Assembly (NCBI GenBank): GCA_002869065.1
Contig: PKTR01000001.1
Span: 795,783-859,782, forward strand
Reading direction: 5' to 3'
From: Hyphomicrobiales bacterium
GTDB taxonomy: Bacteria; Pseudomonadota; Alphaproteobacteria; Rhizobiales; Rhodobiaceae
DNA: 64,000 nt
Part shown: piece by piece, positions 7,117 to 15,975 of the stretch
Numbering within the stretch: the stretch's first letter is position 1
How the letters are laid out: every line of letters starts with the position of its first letter
The notes under the pieces: generated by a model
The model's database searches: none
The model's input: only the letters and a program-made list of their open reading frames with translations
What the model was told of the DNA's origin: nothing
Made by a program: the position numbers and the translations under genes

Positions 7117-8499
7117 CTAATTTATTTCATCCTGATCCGTTGCAGAAACGGCAGGAACAACGATCGTGAACTCGACATCCAATGTATTCGCCTCTTCGTA
7201 TCTGCGAACCTCAACGTGAATTTCGTGAAGACCATCGCCGTCAAAAGCGTTATCCAAGGCACGTATTGCGCGGCGTATCCGACCAGGCATCTCAGCAAGC
7301 GAAGTGGCTTTCGACGTTAGCAAGTCGGCGGCTTCTTCGATGACCTGCAGCCCCTCAATCGGCGTTGGACTGATCGGCAAACGGGCAGTGAGCTTGAGTG
7401 TACTAGCGGCGTTCGCATTCCCTTTGATGACATAGTGCAGTGTTTCCGTCGGAAACCGCCGCCCGAGCTGACGAAGACTCGACTCGGCAAGCCATTCGTC
7501 ATCAAATCCTGAGAAATGGTAGTCATTGGTGGCAAGCTGCGCAGCACTTAGGAAGAGTTCTGCTTGATATGGGCACCATCCAAGGTGAGGCTCAATTGTC
7601 GGCGGGGTACGTTTCAGCCGTTCGTATTCTCGCACGCCAGCAATTATTTTGACGATATCGTCTTCGCTCTCAGCAGGAAGTATCTGAAATTGCCTGACAG
7701 CCCGATTGAATAACGGCGGACGGAGAAAAAACGCACGAAAGAATTTCCGACGCGCCATACGTTTAAGCTCGTCCGATTGATATGTTTTCACCCCCAGTCG
7801 GATATCGAAAGTCTCCCAGGCAGAATAGCAGTAGGCGAGATAGAAAACCGGGACCGACAGGATGCTCAGCTCGATGGGCACCAGAACTCCCCGTAACGTC
7901 GCAATTGAAAAAATGTCGCCTCCATCATTGATGGTCTGGTGCACAAAGTGCCACACCAAGCCTACCGCTATCGCTAAGAAAATATATTCAATGGGACGCC
8001 TTGCCGAAGTGTACTTTTCTTCCAGCTCGGCAAAAGCATATAGCGAACTCAGAACGACTATCAGCGGAACAAATAATAGTTCAGCGAACAAAGAGAACGA
8101 ATAAGCTGCGCCAACGAATTCAACAACGACAGTAACGCGGAAATTGTCGAAAATAATACTACGAAAGAACGATGTATCCGGTTGGCTTTTATCGGAACGA
8201 CCTCGATGTTCTATCGACCTTGCAAGAAGCGCCAATCCGGAGAACAAATACCACAGAACAGTGGCCTTGAGCTCAGATATTGTCCAAAGACCAAACCAAG
8301 CCAGAAAAAAAGAGAGGAAGCCAACCCATACAGCAAAAGCAGCAAACAGAAACAATAGCTTCGGCGCAAAAACTGCCCGCAGAACACCAATGAAAGCGCT
8401 TCGCACATCGGCATTAAAATTGACAAATAACAAGCCCGCGACCAGCCAAAGCGCAATAGCGATTTCGCGATGAGAGAAAACGTCGTTGATATCGAACAT
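7117..8499 (-). CDS. polytopic membrane protein with soluble C-terminal domain, hypothetical
   Basis: 460 residues. About six hydrophobic segments occupy residues 12-240 (for example LLFLFAAFAVWVGFLSFFLA and SLFAELLFVPLIVVLSSLYA), followed by a soluble domain of about 210 residues with no recognised motif. The start is ATG 8499, with only a weak upstream binding site. It is the first gene of a two-gene minus-strand operon with the 184-residue protein 10 bp downstream. It lies between the ardA cluster and recombinase genes of the element, a typical position for defence or stress cargo. The gap 8500-8616 holds no gene. The family is unknown to me. Confidence 0.65.
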   Translation of the reverse strand: MFDINDVFSHREIAIALWLVAGLLFVNFNADVRSAFIGVLRAVFAPKLLFLFAAFAVWVGFLSFFLAWFGLWTISELKATVLWYLFSGLALLARSIEHRGRSDKSQPDTSFFRSIIFDNFRVTVVVEFVGAAYSFSLFAELLFVPLIVVLSSLYAFAELEEKYTSARRPIEYIFLAIAVGLVWHFVHQTINDGGDIFSIATLRGVLVPIELSILSVPVFYLAYCYSAWETFDIRLGVKTYQSDELKRMARRKFFRAFFLRPPLFNRAVRQFQILPAESEDDIVKIIAGVREYERLKRTPPTIEPHLGWCPYQAELFLSAAQLATNDYHFSGFDDEWLAESSLRQLGRRFPTETLHYVIKGNANAASTLKLTARLPISPTPIEGLQVIEEAADLLTSKATSLAEMPGRIRRAIRALDNAFDGDGLHEIHVEVRRYEEANTLDVEFTIVVPAVSATDQDEIN

Positions 8500-8616
8500 T
8501 TAGATGGCAAGCTGTTGCTGTTGCAACCTATAGAATACCACCTCTTCATTGACGGGAACAAATCGAAAAGTCCGCGGCGACATTCCGAGGTGCCGCATCT
8601 CGCTTTTTTGAGCACT

Positions 8617-9117
8617 TCAACACCCCAGCACCAGCACCGCCCCCTGTTCGGTCTCTAGGACATTGATCTCACCATTGAGGCGCATATCGCGAGCGAGCGC
8701 GTCGTAGTCGATATAGAAGCGCAGCGGTTCGGGGATATCGTAGCAGTCCTCGACCAGCTCACGCGCGTAGTCGACGGCACTGCCGTGCCAGAGCATGAGA
8801 TCGTCCAGCCGTGCCAGTACGTCCTCGATGGCGTAACCGTTCTCAGCGAGATAAACGGCTTTCCAATAGTCGTCGTCTTCGGTCTCAAACTCGGCAAACT
8901 CAGAAAACCACTGCGTCAGCGTCGCCTGGCAGATGCCGAGGGCGTTGAAGAGCCGGTGATTGTCACCATCGATAAACTGGAGCTCGTATTCTTCGACGGG
9001 AAAGCCGTGCATGTCAGTGTGGCTGGCGGCCTTGGCTTTGTACTCCTCCAGGCTGGAGAAGTAGAAGCCAGTCGCATCGATGCTGTACGGCTGCGCGAAA
9101 TAGACCGAAGTGCTCAT
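8617..9117 (-). CDS. ardA: antirestriction protein ArdA
   Basis: 166 residues, strongly acidic, with the ArdA pattern YFAQPYSIDATGFYFSSLEEY near the N-terminus, ELQFIDGD in the middle and an acidic helical C-terminal half. ArdA proteins mimic B-form DNA and block type I restriction enzymes when conjugative or mobilizable DNA enters a new host. The length matches the family. The start ATG overlaps the stop of the upstream 67-residue gene by 4 bp (ATGA), and that gene in turn overlaps a 70-residue gene, so all three form one operon expressed away from the relaxase side. Confident. Confidence 0.93.
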   Translation of the reverse strand: MSTSVYFAQPYSIDATGFYFSSLEEYKAKAASHTDMHGFPVEEYELQFIDGDNHRLFNALGICQATLTQWFSEFAEFETEDDDYWKAVYLAENGYAIEDVLARLDDLMLWHGSAVDYARELVEDCYDIPEPLRFYIDYDALARDMRLNGEINVLETEQGAVLVLGC

Positions 9118-9317
9118 GACTGCACCTCCTCGGCGGCAACCTGGAGAGCGATGCCGTCATAGTCCGAATTACTCCGCAGGGCGCGCATCACGTAGTCGCT
9201 CAGGATGTCCTGTTCAGTTGCGGGGGCCTGCCCCCGATATTCGAGAAGCCATTCGCTCATCGCGGCGATATCGCTACTGGTGACTGAGATCGTCACCGCC
9301 GTGAGGCGGGGGCTCAT
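9114..9317 (-). CDS. small hypothetical protein in ardA operon
   Basis: 67 residues, acidic and probably helical, with no recognised motif. It overlaps both neighbours by 4 bp (ATGA at 9314-9317 and at 9114-9117), which is strong evidence that it is a real, translationally coupled gene. Small acidic proteins beside ardA often belong to the early-transfer operon; a specific role cannot be given. Confidence 0.7.
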   Translation of the reverse strand: MSPRLTAVTISVTSSDIAAMSEWLLEYRGQAPATEQDILSDYVMRALRSNSDYDGIALQVAAEEVQS

Positions 9318-9526
9318 TGCCCCGCCTCCTGGTTGCGGTTGATCTTGCGGACGACCGTCCGGCCCTCAACGAGCGGCGCGTAGTTGATGGCGAGGTTCAT
9401 GCCGCTGCCGTCGGCGTGCGCCCATGCGACGCCGATCTTCGTCCAACGGGCTTTCTCGCCATCCCCGACAACATGAAAGACTTCGTGAGACGGGGCGGTG
9501 TTCGTGGTTTTGGTCTGTTTGGCCAT
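9314..9526 (-). CDS. small hypothetical protein, first gene of ardA operon
   Basis: 70 residues from ATG 9526, which has GGGAG 6 bp upstream; longer in-frame extensions to 9742 are Arg-rich and unlikely. The core HEVFHVVGDGEKARWTKIG and the later INYAPLVEGRTVV resemble a small family common on proteobacterial plasmids and integrative elements. It is coupled to the next gene by ATGA overlap. Biochemical function is unknown. Confidence 0.75.
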   Translation of the reverse strand: MAKQTKTTNTAPSHEVFHVVGDGEKARWTKIGVAWAHADGSGMNLAINYAPLVEGRTVVRKINRNQEAGQ

Positions 9527-9804
9527 TGTGGCTCTCCCTTTTCCGATTAGCGGCCACCCTGTGCGGCCGGTCGGAAAGCCACGCGTCCGCGCCCTCCAAG
9601 TTCGGCCTGCAATGGTTTTCTCGGGAGACCGCGCAGCGGCGGAAAGCCATTGCGGGGCGGACGGGCCGGACGATTTTTCCGACCAATCCGGCCGCCGGTA
9701 GGCTGCATGGAAAGGTTGAGAGCCCCCGAACAGACGAGCCACAGCCGCCCGTTGTCACAAGCTCCAAGGCCGTCGGGGGCGAAACCGTGCTGGATCAGCG
9801 GGCG

Positions 9805-11265
9805 TCAGCGATCGCGCTCGTCGTCGCGTTCGTAGTCCTCACGCATCTTCTCGCGCGCCTTGTCGAGTTCGGCCGGCGTGTACGCATCGTTATACGGTCC
9901 AGGCTCCGGCTCGGGGTAATCCCGCTCCGGCCCTCGCATCTCGGCCACGAAAGTCTGGAAGCGTTCACGCAATGACGGAGGCATCTCGCGTTCGAGGACA
10001 GCTCGACGCTCGTCAGCATCTTGGGCTCGGATGCGCCGGATGCGTTCGGCGAGAACCTCATCTTCGATCTTGCGCTTCAGCATTGGGGGCGCATCTCGCA
10101 CTTCATTGAGGAGCCGGTTCTCGGCGTGGGTGCGTGCCATCGTGTTGGCCCGACGCATGACGTCCCGCTCATAGGCGTTGCGCTGTTCAATGCGCTTACG
10201 CTCCATCTCGTCGTCGTAGCGATCTTCAGTCCGCTCTCCGACTTCCGGCCAAGGTTCTTCGCGCTTGGCATTGGCGAGTGCCTCTTCGTACCAAGGCTGG
10301 GGCGGACGTTCGGCGCCTTTGGCTGCCTGATTGCGCTCAGCGTCGTATTCCTTATCCGCAAACCAGTCGCCAACGCGGTGCTCACGAAACTCGGCCGCGG
10401 AAGCGTGTTCGGCTTCGGTCTGCCGGTCATCCCAGTATCGCGCCAACTCCTGGCGTTCAGCGAGCGTCATATCGAGGGCAGGTACGCTATCAGCGGGAGG
10501 CCAATCATCTCGTTCGGTGAGCAGCGGATAGGCGTCGCGGTCTTCACGGGAAGGCTGTTTAGCCATCGTCGTCTCCTGTTGCTGAGCGGCGCGCGCGATC
10601 GCGCGCCGCTGCTGGCGTTCGGCGCGGTTCGGACCGCGATGTTGGGTGGGGGTTTGGGCGATGCCACGGGTCTTATAGCTGCGCCGGTCCAGGCGCACGC
10701 TCGACCCGGCGGCAGCGAGGTATTGGTTGCTCAGTGACTCCCAGCTCGTTCGTGCTGTGGTCACGAAGCTCCTTTGATCCACGTTCGGGATCTTGGACCC
10801 GAAGCCCTCCGGCTTCAGCTGACGGTTCGTCAGCAAAAGATGGATGTGGGGGTTATGATTGGTGCCGTCTTCATGGATGGCGGCGTCCACCACCATCCCT
10901 TTCGCCACGTAAGGCGCCGCATACTCCCGCATCAATGCCACCCACTGGTCCTTCGGAATATCTCGGGTGATGGCGACTTCAACGGTTTTTGCCAGCCGCG
11001 CGTCTTTGCGCCGCGCGGTCATATCCACGGCATTCCAGAGGCTTTCACGGTCCTTTGCCCAATCTGGGGCGTCATTCGGCACCAACAACTCGCTGTGGAT
11101 CACGTCGACGCGTCCGGCGAAGGTGGTTTTCTTTTGTTCGCGTTCGTTCCAGAGCGCCGTGCCGGAGACATAGGCAGCCGTTGCGACTGCAGAGCGTTGC
11201 CCACCGTCGGACCGGAGGCGGGAAACATTATCAACATGACAGTGGACGTTGCCGTTCTGCATCAC
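9805..11265 (-). CDS. MobA/MobL-family (MOBQ) relaxase
   Basis: 486 residues. The N-terminal domain (about 1-230) is a MobA/MobL relaxase: an early VHCHVDNVSR strand, a conserved RSAVATAAYVSG segment, and the metal-binding motif HNPHIHLLLTNR (about 136-147). The rest is a long, highly charged helical tail, possibly coiled coil. Relaxases of this class nick one strand at oriT and pilot it through a type IV secretion system. A palindrome followed by GTAAGTGCGCTG lies about 100 bp upstream, in the divergent region before the coupling-protein gene, as expected for a MOBQ oriT. The 278-bp gap on its downstream side (9527-9804) holds only a small inverted repeat (GGCCGGA 9664-9670, TCCGGCC 9687-9693). 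An internal ATG near 10564 could give a separate tail polypeptide. Confidence 0.88.
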   Translation of the reverse strand: MMQNGNVHCHVDNVSRLRSDGGQRSAVATAAYVSGTALWNEREQKKTTFAGRVDVIHSELLVPNDAPDWAKDRESLWNAVDMTARRKDARLAKTVEVAITRDIPKDQWVALMREYAAPYVAKGMVVDAAIHEDGTNHNPHIHLLLTNRQLKPEGFGSKIPNVDQRSFVTTARTSWESLSNQYLAAAGSSVRLDRRSYKTRGIAQTPTQHRGPNRAERQQRRAIARAAQQQETTMAKQPSREDRDAYPLLTERDDWPPADSVPALDMTLAERQELARYWDDRQTEAEHASAAEFREHRVGDWFADKEYDAERNQAAKGAERPPQPWYEEALANAKREEPWPEVGERTEDRYDDEMERKRIEQRNAYERDVMRRANTMARTHAENRLLNEVRDAPPMLKRKIEDEVLAERIRRIRAQDADERRAVLEREMPPSLRERFQTFVAEMRGPERDYPEPEPGPYNDAYTPAELDKAREKMREDYERDDERDR

Positions 11266-11296
11266 ACGCCCTACCCGAAATCACTCGCCATGGGGT

Positions 11297-11315
11297 GCAG
11301 GGGGTATCCCCCTGC
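11297..11315. repeat. short palindrome in the mob intergenic region
   Basis: GCAGGGGGTATCCCCCTGC is an 8-bp inverted repeat around TAT, 32 bp upstream of the relaxase start. It could be a terminator-like hairpin in the relaxase leader or an operator for autoregulation. Confidence 0.5.
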
Positions 11316-11366
11316 CGCGCTTCCGTGCTTCGCGGGTCCCGTGCAGCGGACCCTGCGAACACGGCA

Positions 11367-11415
11367 ATGTTGCGCAACGTGTACACGTTGTGCAACATGT
11401 AAGTGCGCTGTTGGG
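11367..11415. other. candidate origin of transfer (oriT)
   Basis: Positions 11367-11398 form a 32-bp palindrome with one mismatch, itself made of two near-palindromic half-sites (GTTGCGCAAC and GTTGTGCAAC) around TGTACA. Directly after it comes GTAAGTGCGCTG, close to the nick-region motif TAAGTGCGCCCT known from MOBQ plasmids. The location between divergent relaxase and coupling-protein genes is the usual one for oriT. The nick is expected at or just after the GCGC motif. Confidence 0.65.
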
Positions 11416-11488
11416 TTGAGCTTTTGCGATTTGGATATGTTGGCTTAAGGGCGACTTATCCATTTCCGCTAGGGGTGTGGGGAGTACG

Positions 11489-13189
11489 ATGGCTGATGAT
11501 CCGCTTGACCGATTGAAGTCGATGTCGATCCAGCCGGTCAGCTCCTTTGGCAAGAGCGGTGGCTCGACCGGCCGGTCGCTGATCTCCAGTGCTAAGGTTG
11601 GTGCAGACCTCGGCCGCCGTTTCAACGGCTGGCGGCTGCGCCGTCGCCTGGAGCAAGAAGGCTACGATCCCATCACCATCGATGCCGCAGTCGAAGCGGT
11701 TAAAGCTGGCCGTGATCCGAAGCCAATCCTCGTAGCGGGCCGCGAGGCTCAAAAGAGCCTGCGGCGCAAAGACGAAATGCGGCGCAACCCGCCCCCGGTT
11801 CACGGGTCTGCCCACTGGGCATCGCCTTCACACCTTATTGCGGCGGGCTTACTTAGCGATACGCCACCCGATGACGGCCGCGGCATCGTGCTCGGTACTG
11901 TAGACGAGCAACACCTTCACTGGACAGGCCAGAGCCACCTAATGACGGTCGCGCCGACGCGCACCGGCAAAGGGACCATGCAGATTATCCCAAACCTGCT
12001 GCGATACCGTGGCAGCGCGGTGGTCCTGGACCCGAAGGGCGAGCTCGCGGCCGCTACCGCCGACTGGCGCGCTGCCAATGTCGGCCCCGTCTACATCATC
12101 AACCCCTTTGCGGCGCCGGCCTGTGGCAACAAGACCCACGCGTTCAATCCGCTCGACCATGTGAAAACAGAGCAGGACGCGACCAAACTCGCCGAAATGA
12201 TCTATCCGCGCGTAGACGACGACAGGCAACGCTTCTTCGACAATGAGGCGATCGGCTTCCTGTCTGGAGTGCTGCTGTTTACGGCGCTTTACGCGAGCCC
12301 TGCTCAACGGACCTTCGGCACCATCCGCGACACCGTGTCTTCCATCAATCGCAACCTCTATGGACTGCTTGAGGCGATGAGCGATCCGGTGATGCCGAAC
12401 GCCATTCGCAACGCCGCCCTCAACGTCCACACCAAAACGCGAGAAACCGGCCTGCCCCGTGTCATCGATAGCCTGAGCCAGCATTTGCGCATTTGGGATA
12501 CGCCGGGCTTACGCACGGCGACAGCCTGCTCAGACTTCGACTTTCGCAGCCTCAAGGACCAACCGGCTACAGTGTATCTGGTGCTGCCTTTTGAAGAGCT
12601 GACGACTTATTCCACGTTTGTGAAAATGATGTTTGCCGCGGCGTTGGACGCGATGCTGGCCAATCCACGGGTGCCGGATATTCCAGTGCTGTTTGTGCTC
12701 GATGAATTTCTAGCGCTGGATGCCGACGATAGGTTTGTGAGTGCGCTGCGGACACACGCCAGTGCCGGGGTTCGGCTGTGGTTTTTCCTCCAAGACCTGC
12801 CGACGCTGGAGCAGAAATACCCGACCACCTGGAAATCCTTCCTTCAAGCCGAGGTAAAGAGTTTCTTCGGGGCGGACGACCCCCACACCGCAGAGCTTGT
12901 TTCCTCTTACCTTGGCGACCATACGGTCGCCTATGAAGTCCCCAATGCGACGTTATCCGTCGGCAGCGGGGCCTCCTACTCAATCTCGGACAATCTTCAC
13001 CTAACCGGACGCCGCCTCATGATGCCGGACGAGGTGATCCGGTTTTTGGCGGCAGTTGACCCTCGCCTGCCGCGGAACGCGGTCCAGTTCATCCGCGGCG
13101 TGCCGCCTATCCGTGCGCGCATGACGCCGTGGTTTACGGATAGCACCCTCGCCGCCCGTCACAGTGAGGGCGCCCGCGATGAAGCTTGA
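11489..13189 (+). CDS. traG: TraG/VirD4-family type IV coupling protein (soluble form)
   Basis: 566 residues from ATG 11489, preceded by GGGGAG; the GTG at 11477 is less likely. Walker A is APTRTGKGT (155-163) and Walker B is VLFVLDEF (about 400-407), in the TraG/TraD/VirD4 arrangement with the conserved DPKGELA segment after Walker A. The usual N-terminal membrane segments are absent: the first 100 residues are hydrophilic. The next gene is a membrane protease whose start lies 11 bp inside this gene. The protein would bring the relaxase-DNA complex to a type IV secretion channel. No other secretion genes are present in the window, so the element may be mobilizable only, or they may lie beyond the left edge. 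Confidence 0.88.
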   Translation: MADDPLDRLKSMSIQPVSSFGKSGGSTGRSLISSAKVGADLGRRFNGWRLRRRLEQEGYDPITIDAAVEAVKAGRDPKPILVAGREAQKSLRRKDEMRRNPPPVHGSAHWASPSHLIAAGLLSDTPPDDGRGIVLGTVDEQHLHWTGQSHLMTVAPTRTGKGTMQIIPNLLRYRGSAVVLDPKGELAAATADWRAANVGPVYIINPFAAPACGNKTHAFNPLDHVKTEQDATKLAEMIYPRVDDDRQRFFDNEAIGFLSGVLLFTALYASPAQRTFGTIRDTVSSINRNLYGLLEAMSDPVMPNAIRNAALNVHTKTRETGLPRVIDSLSQHLRIWDTPGLRTATACSDFDFRSLKDQPATVYLVLPFEELTTYSTFVKMMFAAALDAMLANPRVPDIPVLFVLDEFLALDADDRFVSALRTHASAGVRLWFFLQDLPTLEQKYPTTWKSFLQAEVKSFFGADDPHTAELVSSYLGDHTVAYEVPNATLSVGSGASYSISDNLHLTGRRLMMPDEVIRFLAAVDPRLPRNAVQFIRGVPPIRARMTPWFTDSTLAARHSEGARDEA

Positions 13190-14171
13190 CCCCTCACGGC
13201 TGCGTAACCCGATATGGATCACTGTGCTGATCATGGTGCTTGGCGCCGTCGTCGGCGTCGTTATCGGTAGCGTGGTGGCATTTATCGGCACATTGATCGC
13301 CATGAGCCTGTCTGGTCCCGTTGGACTTGTGGTGCTCTTACCGCTGTTTCTGACCAATCATGCCATTGTCCTGATCGTGGTGGTGCTCGTGGTGCCGATT
13401 TGGGCAGTCCTGGGCGGCTGGTGGTTTGCGTTGATGGCCTCGGGCATGGGTGGCATTGCCCAAGGCATGAACGTCACCCTGTTTTCAGAGGGGCATCCAA
13501 TCCACCAGTTCATCAACAAGCTCGCCGCGGAGCTCGATCTCCCGCCGATCAAATGGATCGGCTGGTATGAGGACGACAGCATCAACGCCTTTGCGGCCGG
13601 AGTGAAACAAGACCAGGCACTGATCGCGTTTTCTCGCGGTGCCGTCCAGAAGCTCACCAAACCCCAATTCGAAGCCGTTGCGGCCCATGAGCTTGCCCAC
13701 GTCGCCAACAACGACATGGCGCGCATGACCTATGCCCGTGGCGTCCAGGATGCTCTAACGTTTTTCCTAGCCCTGCGAGGCTTACGACGCATTGCTCGCC
13801 TGCTGTTTACCCCGACCTCGGAACTCGAACTCGGGCGTTTGTCTCGGCAACGAGAATACTGGGCCGATGCCGTCGCCGCGGTGCTGACGAGCCCTGAAGC
13901 CATGATCGGAGCGTTGCGCGCCATTCAGGTGGACAACGATGATCCGCCAGCCGAACAGAGCTGGTTTGCCACTTACGCGATCCGCGCCAACGGTTTCAGC
14001 TGGTTCGATACCCACCCGCCGGTCTTCAGGCGGGTGCGGGCAATCGAGGAAGAGCGGTTTATCGAACGGCTCCCCCGAAAACCAGAACGTAAGGGCGCGA
14101 ACCAAAACTCTGAAGCAAACACAATAATATCAGAACCTTCAATCGGAGGAGAGGCACATGAGCACCGATGA
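13179..14171 (+). CDS. M48 (HtpX-like) membrane zinc metalloprotease
   Basis: 330 residues from ATG 13179, overlapping the coupling-protein gene by 11 bp. N-terminal membrane segments at about 11-42, 48-73 and 74-95 precede the catalytic domain. The zinc motif HELAH is at 170-174 and a third ligand Glu is probably in QREYWAD (about 230). M48 membrane proteases normally degrade damaged membrane proteins. Here the gene sits in a transfer operon between a coupling ATPase and a GIY-YIG protein, with overlaps on both sides, so a dedicated role in transfer or channel processing is plausible. The start of the next gene lies inside its last codons. Confidence 0.85.
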   Translation: MKLDPSRLRNPIWITVLIMVLGAVVGVVIGSVVAFIGTLIAMSLSGPVGLVVLLPLFLTNHAIVLIVVVLVVPIWAVLGGWWFALMASGMGGIAQGMNVTLFSEGHPIHQFINKLAAELDLPPIKWIGWYEDDSINAFAAGVKQDQALIAFSRGAVQKLTKPQFEAVAAHELAHVANNDMARMTYARGVQDALTFFLALRGLRRIARLLFTPTSELELGRLSRQREYWADAVAAVLTSPEAMIGALRAIQVDNDDPPAEQSWFATYAIRANGFSWFDTHPPVFRRVRAIEEERFIERLPRKPERKGANQNSEANTIISEPSIGGEAHEHR

Positions 14172-14817
14172 AAAAATTGGCGTTAAGTGGATCATTCAAC
14201 GGGGATACTCGATTGAAGGCCAACTTGCTGCCGACGGCTTGAGTTTTGAGGCCTTTGACCTGATCGAGGCCAGCACCAGTGCTACTGCGACTGAGAAGAT
14301 CAAAGGGAAGATAATTTCTCGCCTCGCGAAAAACCTGCGGTCGGATTGCCAAGAGGATGCCGACGCTGACATCTCCAAAATCCAGTATGGCGTTTATTGC
14401 ATCGCCCTCGGAACGGGGTTCGAAATCGATTACAAAAAACGGAACTCCCGCATTGTGTACATCGGCAGCGGCTCCGTTTACGGGCGCATCAAAAGCCATC
14501 TGAAAGGCAAGCTGTTCGAATTTGCGAGCGCTCTACGCAGCGTGCCACTGCGGTTCTACATCGCTGACCTCACCGACGTCCCCAACGGGAAATCGGTTCA
14601 ACGGCAGCTCGAACAAGCGCTCCTGAAAAAATTCGAAGACGAAATCGACAACGAATTTCCGTTGCTGAACAAGCGAAATGCACACGCCAGAGATTTGTCA
14701 GTGGCGTTTGACAAAGGCTGGGACCTGCCTCTCCAGAGGGAACGTGGTCGCGGCACCACCAACTGGCTTCTCAAAGCGGTAGACGAAGACGCATGGAAGG
14801 GGCAACTCGAAAAATGA
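14158..14817 (+). CDS. GIY-YIG-like nuclease domain protein
   Basis: 219 residues with CGGAGGAG 8 bp before ATG 14158, overlapping the protease gene by 14 bp. The region YGVYCIALGTG followed by RIVYIGSGSVYGRIKSHLKG (about 79-120) is a GIY-YIG core, with the catalytic Arg in GRI; a candidate Glu is in LLKKFEDEI. GIY-YIG enzymes cut DNA in repair, homing and restriction. The N-terminal 75 residues are not recognised. It is the last gene of the traG-protease operon and ends 24 bp before the convergent integrase gene. A part in DNA processing after transfer, or in defence, is inference. Confidence 0.7.
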   Translation: MSTDEKIGVKWIIQRGYSIEGQLAADGLSFEAFDLIEASTSATATEKIKGKIISRLAKNLRSDCQEDADADISKIQYGVYCIALGTGFEIDYKKRNSRIVYIGSGSVYGRIKSHLKGKLFEFASALRSVPLRFYIADLTDVPNGKSVQRQLEQALLKKFEDEIDNEFPLLNKRNAHARDLSVAFDKGWDLPLQRERGRGTTNWLLKAVDEDAWKGQLEK

Positions 14818-14841
14818 CGGCCTTGTTTGCAGTTTGCGAGT

Positions 14842-15975
14842 TCAAAGGCCGCGCTTCCGTACATTGATGGCTGCCGCGTCCAGCGTGTTCTGGATGTGCG
14901 AGGCGTAGTATTTTTCGATCATCTCGACGCTGGTACGGCAGTTTTTGGCTACTTGGTAGATGTCGGCGCCTTCCATAAGGCGCAGGCAGATGTAGGTGTG
15001 GCGCAAGCTGTAGGCCGTCCGACGCGTTCCTTCGCGGTCGAACTTGAGGCCGGTCTCTTCCAGAATGCGATTGAACTGCTTCTTGTGATCAGCCGCGAAA
15101 ATCGGATCGGTGGGCATCGGGTTGTTCCGACTGACCAGACGTCGGTACGGATGCACGGCACCTCTGGTGCTCTTGCAGTAGCCAACCCCCAATTTCCCAC
15201 GAACCGAAATCAGCAGGATTTCCTCGCCGTTCTCGGTTTCGATCGAGACATCCCGGTATTCTAACCGGTTCGCCTCATCAGGCCGTAAGCCCGTGTTGGC
15301 CATAAACAGCACGTAGTCGTGGAGCTGCTCCGCTGCCCACTTCCGCCTGTCTCCCTTGGCCTTTTTGGCGTTCTCGCGCGTCGCCGTGTACAGGGTCTTG
15401 TAGTCCTCCGGCGAAAACCAGGGCCGATGCGACACCTTCGACGATGCTCGATAAGGTGTGGAGAAATCGGGCAGGTGCGCAAGCCACCCATGGCGGAGCG
15501 CCGTCTTCATCACCTGCCGAAGAACCACAATCTCCTGGTGGAGCGTACTCCGGGCGGGGACTTTTCCGTTCTCATTCGGGGTCAACCGTTTGATGCGGTA
15601 CTCTTGCAGCAGGCCCGGCGTGATCTCCGACAGGCCCTTCTTGCCGAAAAACGGATTGAGGTGATTCTTGAGGCGGGCCTCGTGGTTCTTCACGTAGCGC
15701 GCATTTCGCTCCCGGGCAGTGATAGCGACATATTCCCTGGTGAACTGTGCCGCCGCCTCCTGGAAGGTCTTCTCCGCCTTGATCTCACCGGAGCGGAGTT
15801 TCCCTCTCAGCTCCAGGTACCAGTCCTCAGCGAACGCCTCGGCCTCCGAGAGCGCTTTTTTGCGCGAGCTGACCCGCCACTCCTTGCCATTCAAATAAGT
15901 TGAACACTGCCAGGTCGGGCCGTTCTCCCGCTGGTACAGCCGCACCTTGCCACCCATCACTGTGTGAGTGCCCAT
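14842..15975 (-). CDS. int: tyrosine integrase of the tRNA-Arg-associated element
   Basis: 377 residues, full length: an N-terminal arm-binding region (about 1-60), a SAM-like core-binding domain (about 70-165, with YVAITARERNARYVKNHEAR) and the catalytic domain with NTGLRPDEANRLE (Arg), SLRHTYICLRL (His-x-x-Arg type) and a nucleophile Tyr in MIEKYYASH. The gene starts 97 bp from the 3' end of a tRNA-Arg gene, reading away from it. This is the standard layout of elements that integrate into tRNA 3' ends. It would catalyse both integration and excision of everything to the left. The 24-bp gap to the convergent GIY-YIG gene has no clear terminator. Confidence 0.93.
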   Translation of the reverse strand: MGTHTVMGGKVRLYQRENGPTWQCSTYLNGKEWRVSSRKKALSEAEAFAEDWYLELRGKLRSGEIKAEKTFQEAAAQFTREYVAITARERNARYVKNHEARLKNHLNPFFGKKGLSEITPGLLQEYRIKRLTPNENGKVPARSTLHQEIVVLRQVMKTALRHGWLAHLPDFSTPYRASSKVSHRPWFSPEDYKTLYTATRENAKKAKGDRRKWAAEQLHDYVLFMANTGLRPDEANRLEYRDVSIETENGEEILLISVRGKLGVGYCKSTRGAVHPYRRLVSRNNPMPTDPIFAADHKKQFNRILEETGLKFDREGTRRTAYSLRHTYICLRLMEGADIYQVAKNCRTSVEMIEKYYASHIQNTLDAAAINVRKRGL

